Positions 22,241 through 35,500 of a stretch of DNA of 64,000 nt are shown piece by piece. The stretch lies in the NCBI RefSeq assembly GCF_949987535.1, contig NC_080067.1:45444910-45508909 (forward strand), given 5' to 3'. The stretch is from Balaenoptera acutorostrata (taxonomy: Eukaryota > Chordata > Mammalia > Artiodactyla > Balaenopteridae). The notes under the pieces are model-generated. The model saw only the letters and a program-made list of their open reading frames with translations, did not search any database and had not been told where the DNA came from. Positions within the stretch are counted from its first letter, which is position 1, and every line of letters begins with the position of its first letter. The position numbers were made by a program, and so were the translations under genes.

Positions 22241-23089
22241 TAATGAAATGAAGTTTTCTGTTATGGTTTATATTCCTGTATCTGTCTCATCCCTCTAACC
22301 TAGAATTTTAACACAAATTTTTTTCTTCTTTTAGACCCATTTATCATTGATTTAGATTTATATTCTTTGGACGATTAATTATTCAGCATTAATGATTTTT
22401 GCTGCAGCAAAGATATATTTTGAAGATTTACCTCTGTGTGAGTTTTAATAATTGTAACATCCCCCCATATTTGCATAAATCTATGCTCTGCAAAAGGCTT
22501 CCCTGTCTATTTTCTCATTTGCTCAAGAGTTAGTACAGTTACGCTCTTAAATTTTCACATAAATTTTTTGGAGATCGGTTTAAATGGTTTTCTGTGGCTG
22601 GATACGAATGGGGCTTTTTATTTTCAGATCTTCATTTGAAAATGGCAACCATATCCCATAACCTATCTCAGAAATGGCACCCGAATAGGGCAGTGTTTCA
22701 AAGGAAATTCAGAAAAATTGCAAATGTAGATTACAGAACGAGTGTCTGATATTTGCCTTGGCTCCTAAGAGAGTGTAATTCACCCGAATGGGTGGCACGT
22801 GTGCTAAGTGCCACACACTGGGAAATACCCAAAGGCCCAGTCTCCACAGTGGATAGCCTGCCAAGGAAGAAAAACAAATGACTGTCTCTAAGAAAAGAAA
22901 ATATTGGTGCTAAATTCATTGTGGACATTTCATTGTGGCACAAAGGAAGTCCACATTAAAACAGAGGAAGGAAATGATTTTGTCGTAAGTTTACATTAAA
23001 TGATTTGTATCACAATCTCAGCTTGAGCTGGGTGTCCAAATAGAGTTCGTTTTTGTAGCTTTCTCATGTAAGCAGTACAGCTGTGGGGA
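22241..23089. other. Unique sequence; candidate conserved noncoding element at about 22320-22680
   Basis: No repeat or coding frame. The AT-rich block has clustered homeobox-type cores ('cgattaattattc', 'gcattaatga') and a POU octamer within 'atatttgcataaat'. This composition is common in deeply conserved developmental enhancers, but conservation cannot be tested here. Confidence 0.35.
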
Positions 23090-23345
23090 AACGTGGTGGT
23101 GGCGATTTAGAGCCAGAGGGCCTGGTTTTGAATCCTGTCTCTGCCATTTACGGACTGTGATCCGTAATTTTTAGCTTTTCAGAGCTTCTGTTTCCCCATA
23201 TGTAAAATGGCAAAGCACAGTAAAAATTACTTAATGGTTTGTTAGGAAGGTTAAATGAGATAATACATATAAATAGCCCTTCTTGTACTGTAAAGTGCTA
23301 AACAAACTTTAATATCAATGTAGTAAGTAATATTACCATGAATAA
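23090..23345 (+). repeat. MIR SINE, nearly full length
   Basis: Runs from 'gagccagagggcctggtttt' through 'tttccccatatgtaaaatgg', 'aggttaaatgagataataca' and 'ctgtaaagtgctaaacaaac'. Confidence 0.85.
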
Positions 23346-23604
23346 TCATAATAGAAATACTGGTACCAAGGTCTCTACATTGCAATGTTCTAAGGAAGTA
23401 TGACAGAATCTAGTCCAAGCCCTCTGCCCCTACATGAAACTTCCTTCTACTCCTCCCTCAGGTTCATTGCCTAACAAGTATAATTTCTTATTCACACAGC
23501 ATAGCGCTCAATGCATGAAGACTTGAACTACACCTTCTTTTACCTTCTCATCTCTGTTTAACTTTCTCCAAAATGTTTATAGATTATCCAAATGGTATAG
23601 CTAA

Positions 23605-24150
23605 TGTATTCAGTCAATGAACAAACATTAGGTGAAGTATATCTACGTGCAGGGCTCTGTGGAGGGCACTGCCTGATAACCTGTCCCAGCCAAGCAGAGG
23701 TTCAGAAGCTCTAAGGTGTGAATGGAAATAAAAACCAAATGCAATATTTGAGGATATAAAATATTGAGTTGGACAGAGGGACAGAGTTCTACTTACCCAT
23801 CAGTTACAAATTGTGCCAATAAGAGAGATAGTATCTTGGACCATCTTACAGAAGTCAGCAAGCCAAAGGTACTTGACAGATGGGAGGCTGTTCCCGGGAA
23901 CAGAAACAAGGGAGAGTGTGAGATGTGCAGTGTAGACTTAGGAGGAGTCTGGAGAGATGGTTGAAGCACTCAGTAGATGACGGCTCTTGGGTGGGGGTGG
24001 GGAGATTGCTGAGGAAGGGGCCAGTTCTCTTGTTTTAGTGGGGTAGAGGGATGTAAAGGTGAGTTAGCACCGACCTTGAAGAAGAGTGGTAGTCAGTCAG
24101 GTCTAGGGTGGTGAGAGAGATGAGCTCTTGGTTGATGAAACTTGTATGTG
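23605..24150 (-). repeat. Probable L2 remnant
   Basis: 'tcaatgaacaaacatt', 'acgtgcagggctctgtggag' and later 'gtggtgagagagatgag' resemble antisense L2, but the middle is hard to align. Confidence 0.4.
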
Positions 24151-24165
24151 CTGAGTATTATAAAT

Positions 24166-24356
24166 ACAGACGTCCCTCAGTATCCGTGAGGGGTTGGTTC
24201 CAGGACCTCCCTGAGAATACCGAAAGCCTGGAATGCTCAGTTCCCTTACTGTCGGTCCTCAGTATCCATGGGTTCAACCAACCGCAGATTGAAACTTTCA
24301 ATCCACGTTTGGTTGAATCCATGGGTACAGAACCTGCAGATACAGGGTGACTGTCA
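24166..24356 (+). mobile_element. Tigger-type MITE (MER2-like)
   Basis: Left end 'cagacgtccctcagtatccg' and right end 'gatacagggtgactgtca' are imperfect inverted repeats, with 'ggggttggttccaggacc' and 'gtttggttgaatccatggg' internally. These are hallmarks of small pogo/Tigger-derived elements. About 190 bp, so the internal transposase region is absent. TA lies at both ends approximately. Confidence 0.75.
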
Positions 24357-25259
24357 TACAAAAGTGAATCAAATTCAGCCCCTCAAGGAAAGAAGTCAAG
24401 ATTTAATGGAGCAATATCTAAGAATCAAAGGACAATACCTGCTATACGTGTTCACAAGGTTACTGTTCCGATTTCCAAAAGAATTTCACTTCCCAAGAAT
24501 TCCCAATGACATGGAATTTGTTACCTTGGCGAATTTGCTGTGATCCAGAGTCTGTGGTTCAGCTTTGCAATTTTTAAACCAGAATCTGTATGCACATCAA
24601 GAGTGGCTCTGACCCTCTGAGGCAGACTCCCATTAGCCAAGCCCATGAGATACCGATTGCCAACAGACTCATTTACAATGAGAGCTATTACTGTCACATA
24701 GCCCAGAATACTCAGATGGCACACGGGCACATTCTTTCCCTGTAGGTGTGTCTACATGGGAAGTCAATTGGTAATCAGAAGGTAGCGTGGCGAGCACAGA
24801 ATCAGGACACAAGGAAATAGATGATTTGAATGTTTAATGTCATCAGACTAGAAGAGCTGTTTGTATTCTTCCGTCATAATAGAAATGTCCTTGACTATCT
24901 GCAAAACTCCATAACCTTAGACTCCTTCTACCCTAGACTGGGATTGGCTGGTTTTCTGATCATTTTCTCTGACTCCTTTTTTTTTCCATGTTCCACCTCT
25001 CTAATTGATCCTTTCTTCCTTAGGTTTGTTTAATGTATATTAATACATATACATAGCCCTTTGTATACTGTTTCATGGAGGCCTAGGATCTCTCTCTTCC
25101 TATCCAGTGTGTTGACTTTTATGATTTGACCTTAAGACATCTATCTTATTTCCCTACCTTCTCTGTTTAGGGGCAGAGGTGGGTGAACAGGGCAGAGAGA
25201 GCACTTCACCATAGCTCCCATTTACTAATAACAGTTACAGTGATTTTGAATACACTGTT
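24357..25259. other. Unique sequence, no gene recognised
   Basis: Frames of 67-91 codons occur without any domain. No repeat identified. Confidence 0.4.
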
Positions 25260-25640
25260 CACTTTCCCCCCTCAACGTAGGAACATTTCTAGGTTGTTAA
25301 TGTCCATCTGAAAATGCCACACCTGGAATTAAACACAGTATTCCAGGTATGGTTTGATGCGTTCCCAGAAACTACCACCCATCCACTCATTTTTCTAGTA
25401 ATGTAACCTGAGATAGAATTTGTTTTCTCAGCAGCAGAATTGCATTGTTGATTTATCTTGGGCTTCAAATAAACTAATAAACTAAATCTCTTAAATCATC
25501 TTGTTAAATTAACCTACATCTCCCTGGCTTTTGAGTGGTATTTTTCATTTGTTCCCATTAAATTTCATTTTGTATGCTTTGGCCCATCTCCACAACCTAC
25601 AAACATGTTAAAACTGGCTTGTCACTGATCAGGAACTATG
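25260..25640 (-). repeat. Possible very old LINE (L3/CR1-like) remnant
   Basis: 'ccacacctggaattaaacac', 'gtattccaggtatggtttga' and 'cattaaatttcattttgta' match a recurrent ancient mammalian repeat I associate with L3/CR1-type sequence. Family and strand are uncertain. Confidence 0.35.
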
Positions 25641-26090
25641 TAACTACCTGGGCACACATTACAGACTAACTTTCTACAAGTGATTATTTCCTCTACTTTC
25701 TTCAGACTACCTGTAATGCTTGTGAATAAATGCATCAGCCACATTCCTTTTTGATCTTTTTCTCTTTGTCCATGTGGAGCTTTGCATGAGCCATTCTTGT
25801 TTTGCACTGGTGACCACAGAAGGATTGAAACAAGATTAGATAAAAGGTTCACTTCACACTAATCAATAATCAGATCTACAAAGGTACTTATTGCTCCAAA
25901 AGTAAACAAGGTAGAACACAATTCTGCAAATTGAATAATACCCACTAAATTCAAATTAAAAGCTAGCTTCATTGTTTTACAAAATCACAAGATTATATTC
26001 CTGTTTTACTTAGTTTTTCACATTTGGTGCTTATCTTGTGGCACTTAAAATATAAGCATTCTGAAACATGGGATAGCAAGACTCAGGTTA
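25641..26090. other. Unique sequence, no gene recognised
   Basis: No repeat, RNA or coding signal found. Confidence 0.4.
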
Positions 26091-26094
26091 TCAG

Positions 26095-26225
26095 ACAGAC
26101 AAAAATATTGAACACCTATCATATGCTAAAAACTGTGGAGAATAAAAACTGAAGCAGACAAAGATCCTGCCTCCAAGGGGCTAACACTCTAGTTGGGACA
26201 AAAGACTGTAATGAGCCATTGAACT
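26095..26225 (-). repeat. L2 LINE 3' end
   Basis: 'ttgaacacctatcatatgc', 'gatcctgcctccaaggggct' and 'aacactctagttgggac' are antisense L2 3' UTR. Confidence 0.75.
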
Positions 26226-26880
26226 GAATCTTGACCACCTCTCTGACTGACTGGTCCTCAAAGCATAGCTAGGCTAGCAGCCCCCAAAAGTTTGAGGCAG
26301 AGAATGTCTACCTTAACCAAATATTGCCCTGATCTTTTTTTATGTTTTACCTAATAAATCAGAATTCTAATGGAGGAAAAAAGGCTGAGATAGTTGTTTT
26401 CATTTTCAGAAATTCTTAAGAGGACAAGACAGTCCACATAGGTCAGAGTTGGAGAAGCCATGACTCAAGCACAAACCTGAGAAAGATCCTTCCCTCTAAT
26501 TAATACCCCCAAGCCCCAACCCCAGCTTGACCCTCTGATTAGATTTATCTGAAGCAAGGGATGCTGGCTATTAGATTCACCAACAAAATCTAAGCCCTAG
26601 AAATCTGGTGAGTCAAAAAGTGTCCACCCCATTGACATCTACAGAAATGGTGGGTTGACTCTTGCCGTATATCTACATCATCGAAAAACAAAAACAAAAA
26701 CACACAACTCAAAAGTTTCTTCCCAGAACACAGTGATACACTATTCTCAAACATAAATTCCGTTTCACACTCTAGAATGGAAGGGTTGCTTGCAACCTCC
26801 AGAATAGCCATTTTGCCCTTCCAACAATTTATACATTCTGCCTCTACCAGGCACCCCCTGCATGTTTAGGTAGCTCATCC
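26226..26880. other. Unique sequence, no gene recognised
   Basis: No recognisable repeat; frames are short. Confidence 0.4.
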
Positions 26881-26884
26881 TGGC

Positions 26885-27170
26885 TGCAGTGTGGAGGATG
26901 GATTGGGGTGGGGTATCCTGGAGGGGACCCATTGTCATAATCCAGCAAAAAGATGACGTAGTATCCATGTCAGTACGGTTGGAGAGGAGATATGGATCTG
27001 AGAAATGTTAATGAGCGAAAAGAAATAAGATTTGGATGTGTATTGTGTGTGCAGAATGAAGACAGGGATCAAAAAGTGGTGCCCAGATTTCAGAGTTGGG
27101 TGACTGGGTCAGAGGAGGTACCACTTGCTCTGGAGAAGGGAAAGTCTAAGTGAGAAGATAATGTGTTCTT
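26885..27170 (-). repeat. L2 LINE, ORF2-region fragment
   Basis: 'gcagtgtggaggatggattg', 'gttggagaggagatatgga', 'ttagatttggatgtg'-like text and 'gttgggtgactgggtcagag' are the reverse complement of the coding 3' half of L2. Diverged and frameless. Confidence 0.55.
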
Positions 27171-28170
27171 CTGATAAGATTGTAGTTAGAGATTCTACAG
27201 AATATCAAAATGGATTTGTTCATGTCTTGAAGTGGGTTCTCCCCAAAAGATTATGAGTCAAGAATTCATATGCAAGTAATTTCTAAAAGAAGTTTTCCCA
27301 GGAGAAAACTAGTAAGGAATTGGGGGAACAGAGGAGACTAGTAAGGAGGTGGGGGAAAGGGAGAGAGTCATACAAGGATGTGATCTCAGACAAAAGTTCT
27401 ACAGAGCTCAGGCTTTAGCCTGACCCATGGGGGAATTTTAACAAGGAAGGCACAGCTCCCCCACCTGTAGCAGCATGGAATCTAATGTGAAACTCAGGCC
27501 CATCTTCAAGAGAGAAACTTCCACAAGGAATTCAATTAGCTGTTAGCAATTAACTATTGGTGCTTTCAGCCTCAGCTTTGTAGCTGAGACAATGCGCCCC
27601 CCAGGCAGCCTCTAGCCAACTATTGAGCACAGAGGTATAATTATAATAATTCGCCATTTCTGGGATTCCTCTACAAACAATCTTTGCACTGGAGCACCCC
27701 ATTGGACTAGCTGAGACTTTGTGAGCACTGCATGTCAGTCTGAGGCTCATTCTACCCAATCTTCCTCCCTCCTCTCTCTCCTTCCACAGGTGTCAGATCA
27801 ATTCTTGGTCTAAAGGCTTTCTCTGCCTACTCTTGCTCTCTCTGTCCTTTACCTTCCATAGGCATTACCCTCCAATAATTACTTGCACTTCTAACTCCAT
27901 CCTGACATCTGCTTTCTGGCAGACTCAACCTGCTACTCAACACAAGGGACCTGGGCTTTCATACTCCAGACCCAATAGTCATTGGTTAAGAGTTGCAATG
28001 GGGCAGACTTGAGTAGGGGCAGGGGCCACGCATAAACTCTCCATGCATGTACACAAAGCTGCTCTGGTAAACTAAGGACATTCCTCTGGGGGGGGGGGGG
28101 AAAGGCATAAGGACTCGCATTGGGAGTGGGACTGTGACACACAGAAATACTAAAAGGGACCTACGGGGTC
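27171..28170. other. Unique sequence with a poly(G) run
   Basis: A pure G tract lies at about 28089-28101. No gene or repeat family recognised otherwise. Confidence 0.4.
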
Positions 28171-28174
28171 TGGG

Positions 28175-28620
28175 CAGAGCACCAGCATTGTCTGCTGCAT
28201 CCAGGAGGAAGTTAGTTATCTATATAGGTCTGGAACACAGGAGAGAGATCTGGGCTAGAGATTGGAAGCTATTAGTGTGTGGCTATTGGATGAAGACTAG
28301 AAGACAAGGTCACCAAGACTGAATAAAGAGCATGTTAAAGGAAGATAGGCAACAGCCGAGGAAAGAACCAGAAAGTAAATCAGCACTTAAAGGACAGGCA
28401 GGGAGGAAAGAAGTTAGTGAGAGGGGAAAAAGCAGAAAGGCAGAGGAAAATCAGAAGTTGTTGTCAGAGAAAGCCAAGAGGAAAGAGAAATCCAGAAATA
28501 AGGGAATGGTTGAGAGTGGCAAATGCTTCTGAGGTTGAGCAAGGCCACAAGTGAAATGAGTTCAATGGTGAGGATGGGGAAGCTGGAAGAGGAGACGGTC
28601 AACCTGCCAGGGAGTTGAGA
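28175..28620 (-). repeat. L2 LINE, ORF2-region fragment
   Basis: 'ggtctggaacacaggagaga', 'gatctgggctagagattgga' and 'aagggaatggttgagagtgg' followed by 'caaatgcttctgaggttgag' match antisense L2 coding sequence. Probably the continuation of the 26.9-kb fragment, with about 1 kb between. Confidence 0.55.
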
Positions 28621-29625
28621 GTTGGCTGGAAAATGAGGTGGGGACCTTTCTGGAACCTTGTCATTGAACTGAAGGAGAGAGTCAAAGCTGTGGGGGAAAG
28701 GAATGTAGATCCTTCTCAGGTTCTTTGTGGTTAGAGGGATGTGTGCTTGTGAGAATTGTCAGCAATAACAGTAGACTTCATATGGAAAAGCAGCTCCATG
28801 ACAGCTTTGTCCCTGTTGGAAGTGCTGGCCAGCAGTGTTTATCAGAACAAATGACTTTGCTAATTGTGTGTCTTCATAGCCATTTCACTTAGCCCTGGAA
28901 AGCCATGATAGCTAATGTTTCAATGCTTTTTACTACTTTTACCCCCTGGACTGGTCTGAGATAATACAGTTGTTCAGGAATGTTCACTTTCCTATGTCCT
29001 GTCTAGAAGCTCAACTGGTGTAGTTGCTGACAGAAACAAAAACGAAAAATCACTAAAACTAAATCCCAGTCTCTTCCAACTTGGTTTCTTTGCAAAGCAG
29101 GAAAGAGTGTACTATTTTAAATTTCCTATCTTCAAAAACTCCCTCCCCGCTCCACTCCACCCACCACCTCAGGCCAACAAACGGGATTTCCTTCCTCAGT
29201 GTCATGGGGAACCTGATTTATCCAGAGCTCTCTGCCCAGAAGAAAGCTAATGAAGCAGATAAGAGACAAACTACTTCTTCCCCTAAATCCCACCAGGCCA
29301 ATGAGAGAGACCTGCCCGTGGCTCAATTTTTTCACAAAGTGATGGCCAAGCCAGCGCTGAGGGAGCTGCAAGAGTTTCCTGAAAGGAACAGAAATGGAAG
29401 GTGGGGAACTGGAATTGTCAGGCACACTCCTCTCCACTCCCAGCCCCCAACTTCCCTTCCCAGAAAAATGGGAGAAAAGAGTGTTGTCCTCGCCCTTGAC
29501 AGGAAGTTAAGAGTGAGGCAGCTGTGCACCTCCATCGGAAGTCACGTGCTCCTGCTGACCTGCGGGCAGGAAATCAAATCGTGCATGAGAGCACGACGAT
29601 GGGGCCAAGCAGACTACTATAGAGC
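28621..29625. other. Unique sequence with an unassigned 189-codon frame
   Basis: A plus-strand frame is open from 29081 to 29650, but it starts with TTG; the first ATG is near 29201, leaving about 149 codons. No domain, signal peptide or transmembrane segment is seen. A minus-strand frame overlaps it (29132-29437). Likely chance openness in GC-richer sequence, though a primate- or whale-type small gene cannot be excluded. Confidence 0.3.
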
Positions 29626-29815
29626 CCTGTATCTACCACTTGTGTTTTAACTTCAACCAGTTCTTTACATCTCTCCACTTCAGTTTCCCATTTCCTAAAA
29701 TAAGAACAATATGTCTACCTCACAAATGGTCGTGAGGACCAAATGGGATATTGCTCGGAACGTGGTTAGCACTATTTAATCAACAGTAGCTAATAGTATT
29801 ATCATAGAAACTGGT
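29626..29815 (+). repeat. MIR SINE
   Basis: 'ccacttcagtttcccatttc', 'gtctacctcacaaatggtcg' and 'gtgaggaccaaatgggata' follow the MIR 3' half. Confidence 0.72.
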
Positions 29816-31365
29816 ACTTTTCTTATGGTACTCATTGAACACTGTCTCTTCCCATTAAGTCAGTTTATGTCTACTTTCCTTATGCTGGATTTGCACACAC
29901 ACACCCAAATCCATTCCTTGCCCTTCTCTGTTCCCCCCTAACTGACCCCTATGGACAGCTTCTGCCAGGCTCTCTAGATCTCTTGTTTAGTTACACCAAC
30001 ATTCTCCCAGTAGAACACACTAGCAGAGAAAGGTCAGAATCTTTCTCCCCTCACTTTCCGTCAGTTTTAGCAGGCCGGTTCTAGCTGAGGCTGGGTCCCT
30101 CACTGAGACAGCAGCCCTTCCCCAGCTCCAGTTCTCAGGGTCCAAATAATACTCTCCTCACTGCCTCCCTCTGGATTTCTTGTAGATGAAAGAGAAGTTC
30201 TTTCTGGTTACTTTGGATCTTCTGTCACTGGGACCTGAAACTAATCCTAATTAAATGCCCCACCTCCATCTTCTTTACTTCTTGGAGATAGAAGACAGAC
30301 AGAATGGGACTTGACTATACAGGTCAAGAATGCTGATGAGAGGATTCCAAAGAGAGAAGTTAGAGATTTCAATACCTGCATTCACTTCAACAACAATAAA
30401 ACAAGAGGATTTGATTCAGCCATTTGACCCCAAGGGCATTTATCTCTGACACTTTATACCTGCAAGATGTTTTAGCTCCTCTGTGCACTCAAGAATTCAG
30501 CAATGATTCCTTAGGAATAAGTTGATCTCTTATGTCTGTCTCTCTCAGTCAGTCTCCATTTTCTTTTGCTCTCTCTATCACAAAAGTGTTCACAAATTTA
30601 TCATGCATTAACTAGGAGATAAATGCAAACCACCAGTCTTTTATTCAAATTCATAATACAATAGATGTTGATGGTTGAAAAATCAACCCAAAACTGACAA
30701 TGGCTAAAACTACATTGTAAAATTAATATCGAATAAAAATGACAAAAGAACGAAATCTTCATCACAAAATTTAGACCTGCAAACATTGACTCAAAAAGAG
30801 AACTTTGCAGAAATTATGGCCATCAAAAAATGACAGAAGATAGCATCAGTACAATTTTATACAGACAGAAAACTGAATGATGAATCAAATCTGTTCAATT
30901 TAAACGAAAAAGAATTGAATCCAATACAATCAACTTCAGTTAAATAAAATGAAAATTAAACAATGTAGAGACGGCATAACAACATCATGTGGAAAATTGA
31001 TTAAGAGATTCACATTGGCTTTATTGAAGTCCATTTTAGGAATACTTTCCTCAATGAAAATTGATCAGTGTTATAGTTCTGATTAAAATATTTATATTCA
31101 AAAATGTCCTTTGAGTCAAAACAATAGGACCAAAGTGGAAAGGGTCCAAGAATCCTGTGTCACCTAAAACAACCCTGAATATACAAACTCCTGATAGTTC
31201 TGGTTGCTGTCATGTTTCCAGAAATTATATTTTCTCAAGACACGGGTATGCTCTTCTTATTTTATTAGCATGGCTCTTTTTTTTTTTCAATAGAACCACA
31301 CATGAGCCCTATAAAATCACAAGCCATCATCTTCGAGTTTGTAACTCAATTTTTAAAAAATTCAT
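29816..31365. other. Unique sequence, no gene recognised
   Basis: About 1.5 kb. 30.6-31.1 kb is strongly A-rich on the plus strand with no frame or recognisable repeat. No RNA gene seen. Confidence 0.4.
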
Positions 31366-31367
31366 AT

Positions 31368-31565
31368 TCTCAGAGAATCACTGAGCTGGAAGGGACTTTC
31401 AGAAATAATCTGGTGTAAACTATCCAGGACAGATGGTGGTCTATCTCACCTTGGTCCTCCCTGAAGCATGAAAGAGATGGAAGAGAATGAATAATAAGAA
31501 ATGAACACTGTTGGCAGAAGAAAACAAAAACTGTACATTTGAAGTCAGGAAAAAAAAGGGAAAAT
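31368..31565 (-). repeat. MIR3-like remnant
   Basis: 'gaatcactgagctggaaggg' and 'actttcagaaataatctgg' are the antisense start of a MIR3-type element; the rest is too diverged to follow. Confidence 0.45.
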
Positions 31566-31847
31566 TCTAAACTGCCATTCATAATTACACCATTTAACTA
31601 TTTTCCTTGTGTTTATATAATCATTTTATGACTAACCCACGAATGTCTTCTCAGGAATAGGTCATAATACCAAAAACTATAAAATACAAGATTTGTTATA
31701 AAAGTTATATACTCATAACATTACTTTTATTTAAACTATTAGGTAACGAGAAAGGTCCTGATTCACCCTTGCTACAGTTATAAATTTTCACAACGTTTAG
31801 GGAAGGCAAACAGGTAGTATTTATTAGGATTTACAATGTGCATATCC

Positions 31848-32561
31848 TTCAAGATGGCAGAGTAGAAAGATGTACGCTCACTCCCTCTTGCAACAGCACC
31901 AGAATCACAACTAACTGCTGAACAATCATCAACAGGAAGACACTGGAACTACCAAAAAAGATACCCCACATCCAAAGACAAAGGAGAAGCTGCAATGAGA
32001 TGGTACGAGGGGCGCAATCACAATAAAATCAAATCCTATAACCACTGGGTGGGTGACTCACACACTGGAGAACACTTATACCACAGAAGTTCACCCACTG
32101 GAGTGAAGGTTCTAGGCCCCACATCACACTTCCCAACCTGAGGGTCCAGCAACGGGAAGAGGAATTCCCAGAGAATCAGACTTTGAAGGCTAGTGGGATT
32201 TGATTGCAGGACTTCGACAGAACTGGGGGAGACAGAGACTCCACTCTTGGAGGGCACACACAAACTAGTGTGTGCCTCAGGACCCAGGGGGAAGGAGCAG
32301 TGACCCCATAGGAGACTGAACCAGACCTACCTGCTAGTGTTGGAGGGTCTACTGCAGAGGCAGGGGATGTCTGTGGCTCACCGTGAGGACAAGGACACTG
32401 GCAGCAAAAGTTCTGGGAAGTACTCCTTGGCTTGAACCCTCCCAGAGTCCGCCATTAGCCCCATCAAAGATCCTGCGGGCTCCAGTGTTGGGTCGCCTCA
32501 GACCAATTAACCAACAGGGAGGGAACCCAGCCCCATGCATCAGCAGACAAGAGGATTAAAG
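31848..32561 (+). promoter_or_regulatory. L1-B 5' UTR, YY1-like motif at start
   Basis: Matches L1-A 4035-4748. 'CAAGATGGC' lies at 31850-31858, three bases into the element, as in L1-A. The leader is now joined directly to ORF2 coding sequence. Confidence 0.6.
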
Positions 32562-35500
32562 AACATATAACAATTATAAATATATATGCACCTAACAGAG
32601 GAGCACCTCAAAATATAAGGCACATGCTAACACAGCTATAAAGGAGGAAACAGACAGTAACACAATAATAGTGGGGGACTTTAACACCTCACCTACAACC
32701 ATGGACAGATCATCCAGACAGAAAATTAATAAGGAAACACAAGCTTTAAATGACACAATACACCAGATACATTTAATTGATATTGTAGGACATTTCATCT
32801 GAAAACAGCAGATTACACTTTCTTCTCAAGTGCACACAGAACATTCTCCAGGATAGATCACATCTTGGGTCACAAATCAAGCATTGGTAAATTTAAGAAA
32901 ATTGAAATCATATAAAGCATCTATACTAATCACAACGCTATGAGATTAGAAATCAATTACAGGAAAAAAAGTAAAAAACACAAACACATTAAGGCTAAAC
33001 AATACGTTACTAAATAACCAAGAGGTCACTGAAGAAATCAAAGAGGAAATTAAAAAATACCTAGAGACAAATGACAACAAAAACATGATGATCCAAAACG
33101 TATGGGATGCAGCAAAAGCAGTTCTAAGAGGGAAGTTTATGGCAATACACTCCTACCTCAAGAAACAACAAAAATCTCAAATAAACAATCTAACCTTACA
33201 CCTAAAGGAACTAGAGAAAGAAGAACAAACAAAACCCAAAGTTAGTGGAAGGAAAGAAATCATAAAGATCAGAGCAGAAATAAATGAAATAGAAACCAAG
33301 AAAACAATAGCAAAGACCAATAAAACTAAAAGCTGGTCCTTTGATACTATAAACCAAATTAAGAAACCTTTAGCCAGACTCATCAAGAAAAAGAGGGAGA
33401 GGACTCAAATCAATAAAATTAGAAATGAAAAAGGAGAAGTTACAACAGACACCACAGAAATAAAAGGCATCATAAGAGACTACTACAAGCACCTCTATGC
33501 CAAAAAAATGGACAACCTGGAAGAAATGGACAAATTCTTAGTAAGGTGTAACCTTCCAAGATTGAACCAGGAGGAAATACAAAACATGAGCAGACCAATC
33601 ACAAGTAATGAAATTGAAACTGTGATTAAAAATCTTCCAACAAACAAACGTCCAGGACCAGATGGCTTCACAGGTGAATTGTATCAACCATTTAGAGAAG
33701 AGCTAACATCTATATTTCTCAAACTCTTCCAAAAAATTGCAGAGGAAGGAACACTCCCAAACTCATTCTACAAGGTCACCATCACCCTGATACCAAAACC
33801 AGACAAAGACACTACAGAAAAAGAAAGTTACAGACCAACATCACTGATGAATTTAGAGGCAAAAATCCTCAACAAAATACTAGCAAACAGACTCCAACAA
33901 CACATTAAAAGAATCATACACCATGATCAAGTGGGATTTATCCCAGGGATGCAAGGATTCTTCAATATACACAAATCAATCAATGTGGTACACCATATTA
34001 ACAAATTGAAGAATAAAAACCATATGATCATCTCAATAGATGCAGAAAAAGCTTCTGACAAAATTCAACATCCATTTATGATAAAAACTCTCCAGAAAGT
34101 GGGCATAGAGGGAACCTACCTCAACATAATAAAGGCCATATACGACAAACCCACAGCAAACATCATTCTCAATGGTGAAAAACTGAAAGCATTTCCTCTA
34201 AGATCAGGAACAAGACAAGGATATCCATTCTCACCACTATTATTCAACATAGTTTTGGAAGTCCTAGCCATGGCAATCAAAGAAAAAAAGAAATAAAAGG
34301 AATACAAATTGGAAAAGAAGAAGTAAAACTGTCACTGTTTGCAGATGACGTGATACTATACATAGAGAATCCTAAAGATGCCACCAGAAAACTACTAGAG
34401 TTAATCAATGAATTTGGTAAAGTTTCAGGATACAAAGTTAATGCACAGAAATCTCTTGCATTCCTATACACTAACAACAAAAGATCAGAAAGAGAAATTA
34501 AGGAAACAATCACATTCACCATTGCAACAAAAAGAATAAAATACCTAGGAATAAACCTACCTAAGGAGGTAAAAGTCCTATACTCAGAAAACTATAAGAC
34601 ACTGATGAAAGAAATCAAAGATGATACAAACAGATGGAGAGATATACCATGTTCTTGGATTGGAAGACTCAACATTGTGAAAATAACTATACTACCCAAA
34701 GCAATCTACACATTTAGTGTAATCCCTATAAAATTATCAATGGCATTTTTTACAGAACGAGAACAAAAAATCTTAAAATGTGTATGGAGACACAAAAGAC
34801 CCCAAATAGCCAAAGCAATCTTGAGGGGAAAAAATGGAGGTGGAGGAATCAAACTCCCTGGCTTCAGAGTATACTACAAAGCTACAGTAGTCAAGACAAT
34901 ATGGTACAGGCACAAAAACAGAAATATAGATCAATGTAACAGGATAGAAAGACCAGAGATAAACTCATGCACCTATGGTCAATTAATCTATGACAAAGGA
35001 GGCAAGGATATACAATGGAGAAAAGACAGCCTCTTCAATAAGTGGTGCTGTGAAAACTAGAAAGCTACATGTAAAAGAATGAAGTTAGAACACTCCCTAA
35101 CACCATACACAAAAATAAGCTCAAAATGGGTTAGAGACCTACATTTAAGACTGGACACTATAAAACTCTTAGAGGAAAATATAGGAAGAACACTCTTTGA
35201 CATAAATCACAGCAAGATCTTTTTTGATCCACCTCCTAGAGTAATGGAAATAAAAACATAAATAAACGAATGGGACCTAATGAAACTTCAAAGCTTTTGC
35301 ATCGCAAAGGAAACCATAAACAAGAGTAAAAGACAACCCTCAGAATGGGAGAAAATATTTGCAAACGAATCAACGGAGAAAGGATTAATCTCCAAAATAT
35401 ATAAACAGCTCAATATTAGAAAAACAAACAACCCAATCCAAAAATGGGCAGAAGACCTAAATAGACATTTCTCCAAAGAAGACATACAGATGTCCAAGAA

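Noticed and set aside
29081..29650. A 189-codon plus-strand frame that might be a gene
   Set aside because: It starts at TTG, its first ATG is about 120 bp in, it has no recognisable domain, and an open frame overlaps on the other strand. Kept only as an unassigned note.
33085..34296. A 403-codon frame as a host reverse-transcriptase gene
   Set aside because: It is a piece of L1-B ORF2 ending at a frameshift, continuous with L1 sequence on both sides.
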